DNA of 7,244 bases from Alphaproteobacteria bacterium (GTDB lineage Bacteria; Pseudomonadota; Alphaproteobacteria; SP197). A program made the position numbers and the translations under genes. Below are positions 6,192 through 7,244 of the stretch, piece after piece; within the stretch, counting starts at the first letter, position 1; each line of letters starts with the position of its first letter. The stretch is taken from positions 1 to 7,244 of the forward strand of contig JAJEBJ010000385.1 in the NCBI GenBank assembly GCA_022822575.1. Reading direction: 5' to 3'. The notes under the pieces were generated by a model, which had not been told where the DNA came from, ran no database searches, and worked only from the letters and a program-made list of their open reading frames with translations.

Positions 6192-7244
6192 ATGAACGAC
6201 GCCGAACAGGTGCTGCTGCACGGGTACCCGGCGCAGGAGATCCCGTTCTCGCGCGAGGAGTATCGAGGGCGGCTTGAGCGCATCCGCAAGGTGATGGTGC
6301 GGGAATCCGTCGATATGCTCTACCTGACGTCACCTGAAGCCATCTGCTACGTCAGCGGCTATGGGTCGGCCTGGTACCAGGCCGAGGGGTACCTGCCCTG
6401 GAGCGGCGTGGCGATCCACGTCGACCATGACGACTTCATCTTCTTCGAGGCGGCCGGCCATATCGCTCTGGTGCGCTGCTACACGGTTGCCGACGATGTC
6501 CGTCTCTACGGCGGCCCGCAGGATGCTGATGCCGCCTTTGCCTTTGTTTCCGGCGAGCTGGCGTCATCGGGCTGGACCGGCGGCACCGTGGGTCTCGAAA
6601 TGGGGAGCTATCGGCCCAATCGGCGGGTGAGCGAGCGCTGTCAGGCTGCGCTGGAGGCCAAGGGCTGCGCCGTGGTCGACGGCACCGAGATTGTCCGCGA
6701 GGTCCGCGGATTCAAGTCACCCGCCGAAATGGCCTGCGTCGAGAAAGCCGCCCGGATCGCCGACATCGGCCTCGAGGCCGCCCGCGAGACGCTGCGTGAG
6801 GGAATCACCGAGCTCGAGCTCTGGGGTGAGGTTACGGCCGCCATGACCCGGGCCGGCGGCGAGAACCAGGCGATTCCCATGCTGGTGACCTCGGGCGTGA
6901 AGGCCGTCACCGGACACGGCCTGGCCTCACGCAAGCAGATTGCCGCGGGCGAGGTCGTCTTCCTTGATGTGTGCGGCGTCTTCAACCGCTACCACGTCGA
7001 CCAGGCGCGCAGCTTCTCCATCGGGGAACCGCATCCCGACGCAGTGGAGCGGATCAACCTCTCGGCCGGGGTCTACAAGGCTATCGAGGAGATTCTCAGA
7101 CCGAATCTTCCGGTCCGCGAACTCAACGACACCATCGTCCGTTACTACAAGGATGTCGGGATCTACGAGAACCGCGGCTGGATCGGCGGCTACGAGCTCG
7201 GCATCGCCTTCCCGCCCGACTGGGTCGGCGATTTCCACTACGAC
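6192..7244 (+). CDS. M24-family peptidase/hydrolase (creatinase, Xaa-Pro peptidase or ectoine-hydrolase-like), 3' end outside the window
   Basis: The frame is open from ATG 6192 to the window edge, giving 351 residues of an expected 390-400 or so. Residues about 18-160 form a creatinase-type N-terminal domain (FSREEYRGRLERIR, then VDMLYLTSPEAICYVSGYGS). Residues about 175 onward are the pita-bread M24 domain: GFKSPAEMACVEKAARIAD, a conserved His242 in TGHGLASRKQ, and GEVVFLDVCGVFNRYHVDQAR. Asp259 and Asp270 are spaced by 11 as in M24 metal-ligand pairs. At the usual third ligand (HxLG/HxIG), this protein has YELG with Tyr334, followed by IAFPPDW. The two final Glu ligands, if present, lie outside the window. 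Substitution at the histidine and the PPDW motif point to the creatinase/ectoine-hydrolase (DoeA) side of the family rather than a true prolidase. The substrate is therefore likely a small C-N compound or compatible solute; this is inference. The gene has its own ribosome-binding site and lies behind a possible terminator. Confidence 0.9.
   Translation, partial: MNDAEQVLLHGYPAQEIPFSREEYRGRLERIRKVMVRESVDMLYLTSPEAICYVSGYGSAWYQAEGYLPWSGVAIHVDHDDFIFFEAAGHIALVRCYTVADDVRLYGGPQDADAAFAFVSGELASSGWTGGTVGLEMGSYRPNRRVSERCQAALEAKGCAVVDGTEIVREVRGFKSPAEMACVEKAARIADIGLEAARETLREGITELELWGEVTAAMTRAGGENQAIPMLVTSGVKAVTGHGLASRKQIAAGEVVFLDVCGVFNRYHVDQARSFSIGEPHPDAVERINLSAGVYKAIEEILRPNLPVRELNDTIVRYYKDVGIYENRGWIGGYELGIAFPPDWVGDFHYD

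Overview
The window is GC-rich coding DNA. All genes lie on the + strand, and nothing on the - strand looks real. Strict G/C-ending codon use and the order topA, then rnr, then a Nudix hydrolase suggest an alphaproteobacterium, possibly Rhodospirillales-like. This placement is inferred from recalled synteny and protein style, not from a database search.

Layout: (1) 1-1737 is the 3' part of topA, open at the left edge. It carries the active-site tyrosine, a four-cysteine zinc ribbon and three C-terminal repeats. (2) 1830-3656 is rnr (RNase R), with an intact RNB catalytic core and S1 domain. It has no N-terminal helix-turn-helix domain and no basic C-terminal tail. Recognisable RNase R residues continue in frame upstream of the first usable start codon, into the gap after topA. 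(3) 3657-3780 contains a sharply AT-rich island (13 G/C in 60 bases at 3661-3720) with a perfect TATAAT and a perfect 17-bp dyad. It probably starts a new transcription unit. (4) 3781-4044 encodes an 87-residue protein of unknown function. (5) 4070-4771 is a NUDT19/RP2-like Nudix hydrolase with a long insertion in its Nudix box. (6) 4737-5969 is a 12-helix MFS transporter that overlaps the Nudix gene by 35 bases. (7) 5970-6191 is an intergenic stretch with a possible terminator. (8) 6192-7244 is an M24-family (creatinase/aminopeptidase P/ectoine-hydrolase-like) enzyme, cut by the right edge.

Functionally, topA (supercoil relaxation) and rnr (3'-5' decay of structured RNA) are housekeeping neighbours. 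The small protein, the Nudix enzyme and the transporter look like one co-translated operon of house-cleaning and export type. The M24 enzyme has its own ribosome-binding site and is a separate unit. No rRNA, tRNA, CRISPR array, insertion sequence, phage gene or obvious defence system was seen. I found no convincing undescribed system. The points most worth checking are the truncated RNase R start, the AT-rich promoter/dyad, and the missing metal-ligand histidine in the M24 enzyme.
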